A DNA stretch of 6,555 nt, taken from NCBI GenBank assembly GCA_011052255.1, contig DRJJ01000021.1:1-6555 (forward strand), written 5' to 3'. The first letter of the stretch is position 1. The number at the start of each line of letters is the position of its first letter. The notes beneath the pieces are model-generated. The model worked only from the letters and a program-made list of their open reading frames with translations. It searched no databases and had not been told where the DNA came from. This document shows, piece after piece, positions 6,316-6,555 of the stretch. This stretch comes from Gammaproteobacteria bacterium. GTDB lineage: Bacteria > Pseudomonadota > Gammaproteobacteria > DRJJ01. The translations under genes and the position numbers were made by a program.

Positions 6316-6480
6316 GGACACCCAACCTAATACACACTTACAAAACCCATGATCACATAGACCCAACAATCAGAACCCGAAACAAAACACCATCGTTTAC
6401 AAGACAAACAGAGATTCAAAACCGATATCAGCAGATAACCACGAATTTATGACAGCACCATTCCTCAACCCACAGTTGAA
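6316..6480 (+). other. A/C-rich, G-poor non-coding stretch, possible rut site
   Basis: No open frame of note on either strand. By hand count, 6301-6480 contains about 80 A, 52 C, 30 T and 18 G on the plus strand. RNA read rightwards would be C-rich, G-poor and weakly structured, which is the known character of Rho-utilisation sites. A Rho-dependent stop for transcripts leaving the phosphatase gene is therefore plausible but inferred. Confidence 0.3.
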
Positions 6481-6506
6481 AGTATCTGCTTGTCAGGAGA
6501 AATGAA

Positions 6507-6555
6507 TTAACGATTAGGGAAAGAACGCTTTACAACCCTGTAGGCCAGGTGTTCG
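6507..6555 (-). CDS. Possible 3' end of a leftward gene (partial)
   Basis: Entering from the right edge on the minus strand, one frame reads EHLAYRVVKRSFPNR and then stops with TAA at 6509-6507. The composition looks protein-like, while the two other minus frames give less convincing text. Fifteen codons are too few to name a family, and an open stretch this short is easily random. If real, the gene converges with the phosphatase gene, making 6108-6506 a shared downstream region. Confidence 0.25.
   Translation of the reverse strand, partial: EHLAYRVVKRSFPNR

Noticed and set aside
6495..6510. AGGAG followed by ATG AAT TAA, resembling a translated start
   Set aside because: Spacing is only two bases and the frame stops after two codons, so it is most likely chance.
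6520..6548. Minus-strand resemblance to the GGCCT..GGGTTGTAAAGC segment of 16S rRNA
   Set aside because: Only about 20 bases match, and the highly conserved 16S blocks expected on both sides are absent.

Overview
The window looks like chromosomal DNA of a gammaproteobacterium of roughly balanced base composition. The basis is an RluA-type pseudouridine synthase, an EfpL (YeiP)-type EF-P paralogue with the gammaproteobacterial arginine-tipped loop, a full-length YheS-type ABC-F ATPase, and CCCTCTCCC/GGTTGGGGTGAGGGG palindromic repeats of a kind common in that class. Genus cannot be told from the sequence.

Layout from left to right. Positions 1-126 show no gene. A secreted DUF1223 protein with a CxxC motif reads leftwards (127-888). 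It diverges from a small outer-membrane lipoprotein with a lysozyme-like transglycosylase fold (1080-1697, rightwards), and their shared spacer contains a ~78-bp nested palindrome (921-998). rluA (1725-2411, leftwards) ends 27 bp from the lipoprotein gene and starts 58 bp from efpL. efpL (2470-3036) and yheS (3077-4966) read rightwards 40 bp apart and probably form one operon. A stand-alone PP2C/SpoIIE-type phosphatase follows (5169-6107). It is bracketed by two same-orientation REP-like repeats (4982-5066 and 6134-6193) that share the same modules in a different order. The last 450 bp are AT-rich and non-coding. They hold a near-consensus leftward promoter, a four-copy 11-bp direct repeat just upstream of it, an A/C-rich, G-poor stretch, and perhaps the last 15 codons of a leftward gene at the right edge.

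Functionally the centre is a translation cluster. RluA modifies 23S rRNA and tRNA, EfpL relieves stalling at proline-containing motifs, and YheS-type ABC-F proteins act at the ribosomal E site. The left side is envelope-related (exported thioredoxin-like protein, peptidoglycan-active lipoprotein). The phosphatase is an orphan with no visible sensor domain, kinase or anti-sigma partner.

I did not find a defence island, mobile-element cassette, CRISPR array or clearly new multi-gene system. The most unusual material is non-coding: the permuted repeat pair around the phosphatase, the nested palindrome at 921-998, and the phased 11-bp array beside a leftward promoter in the right-hand intergenic region.
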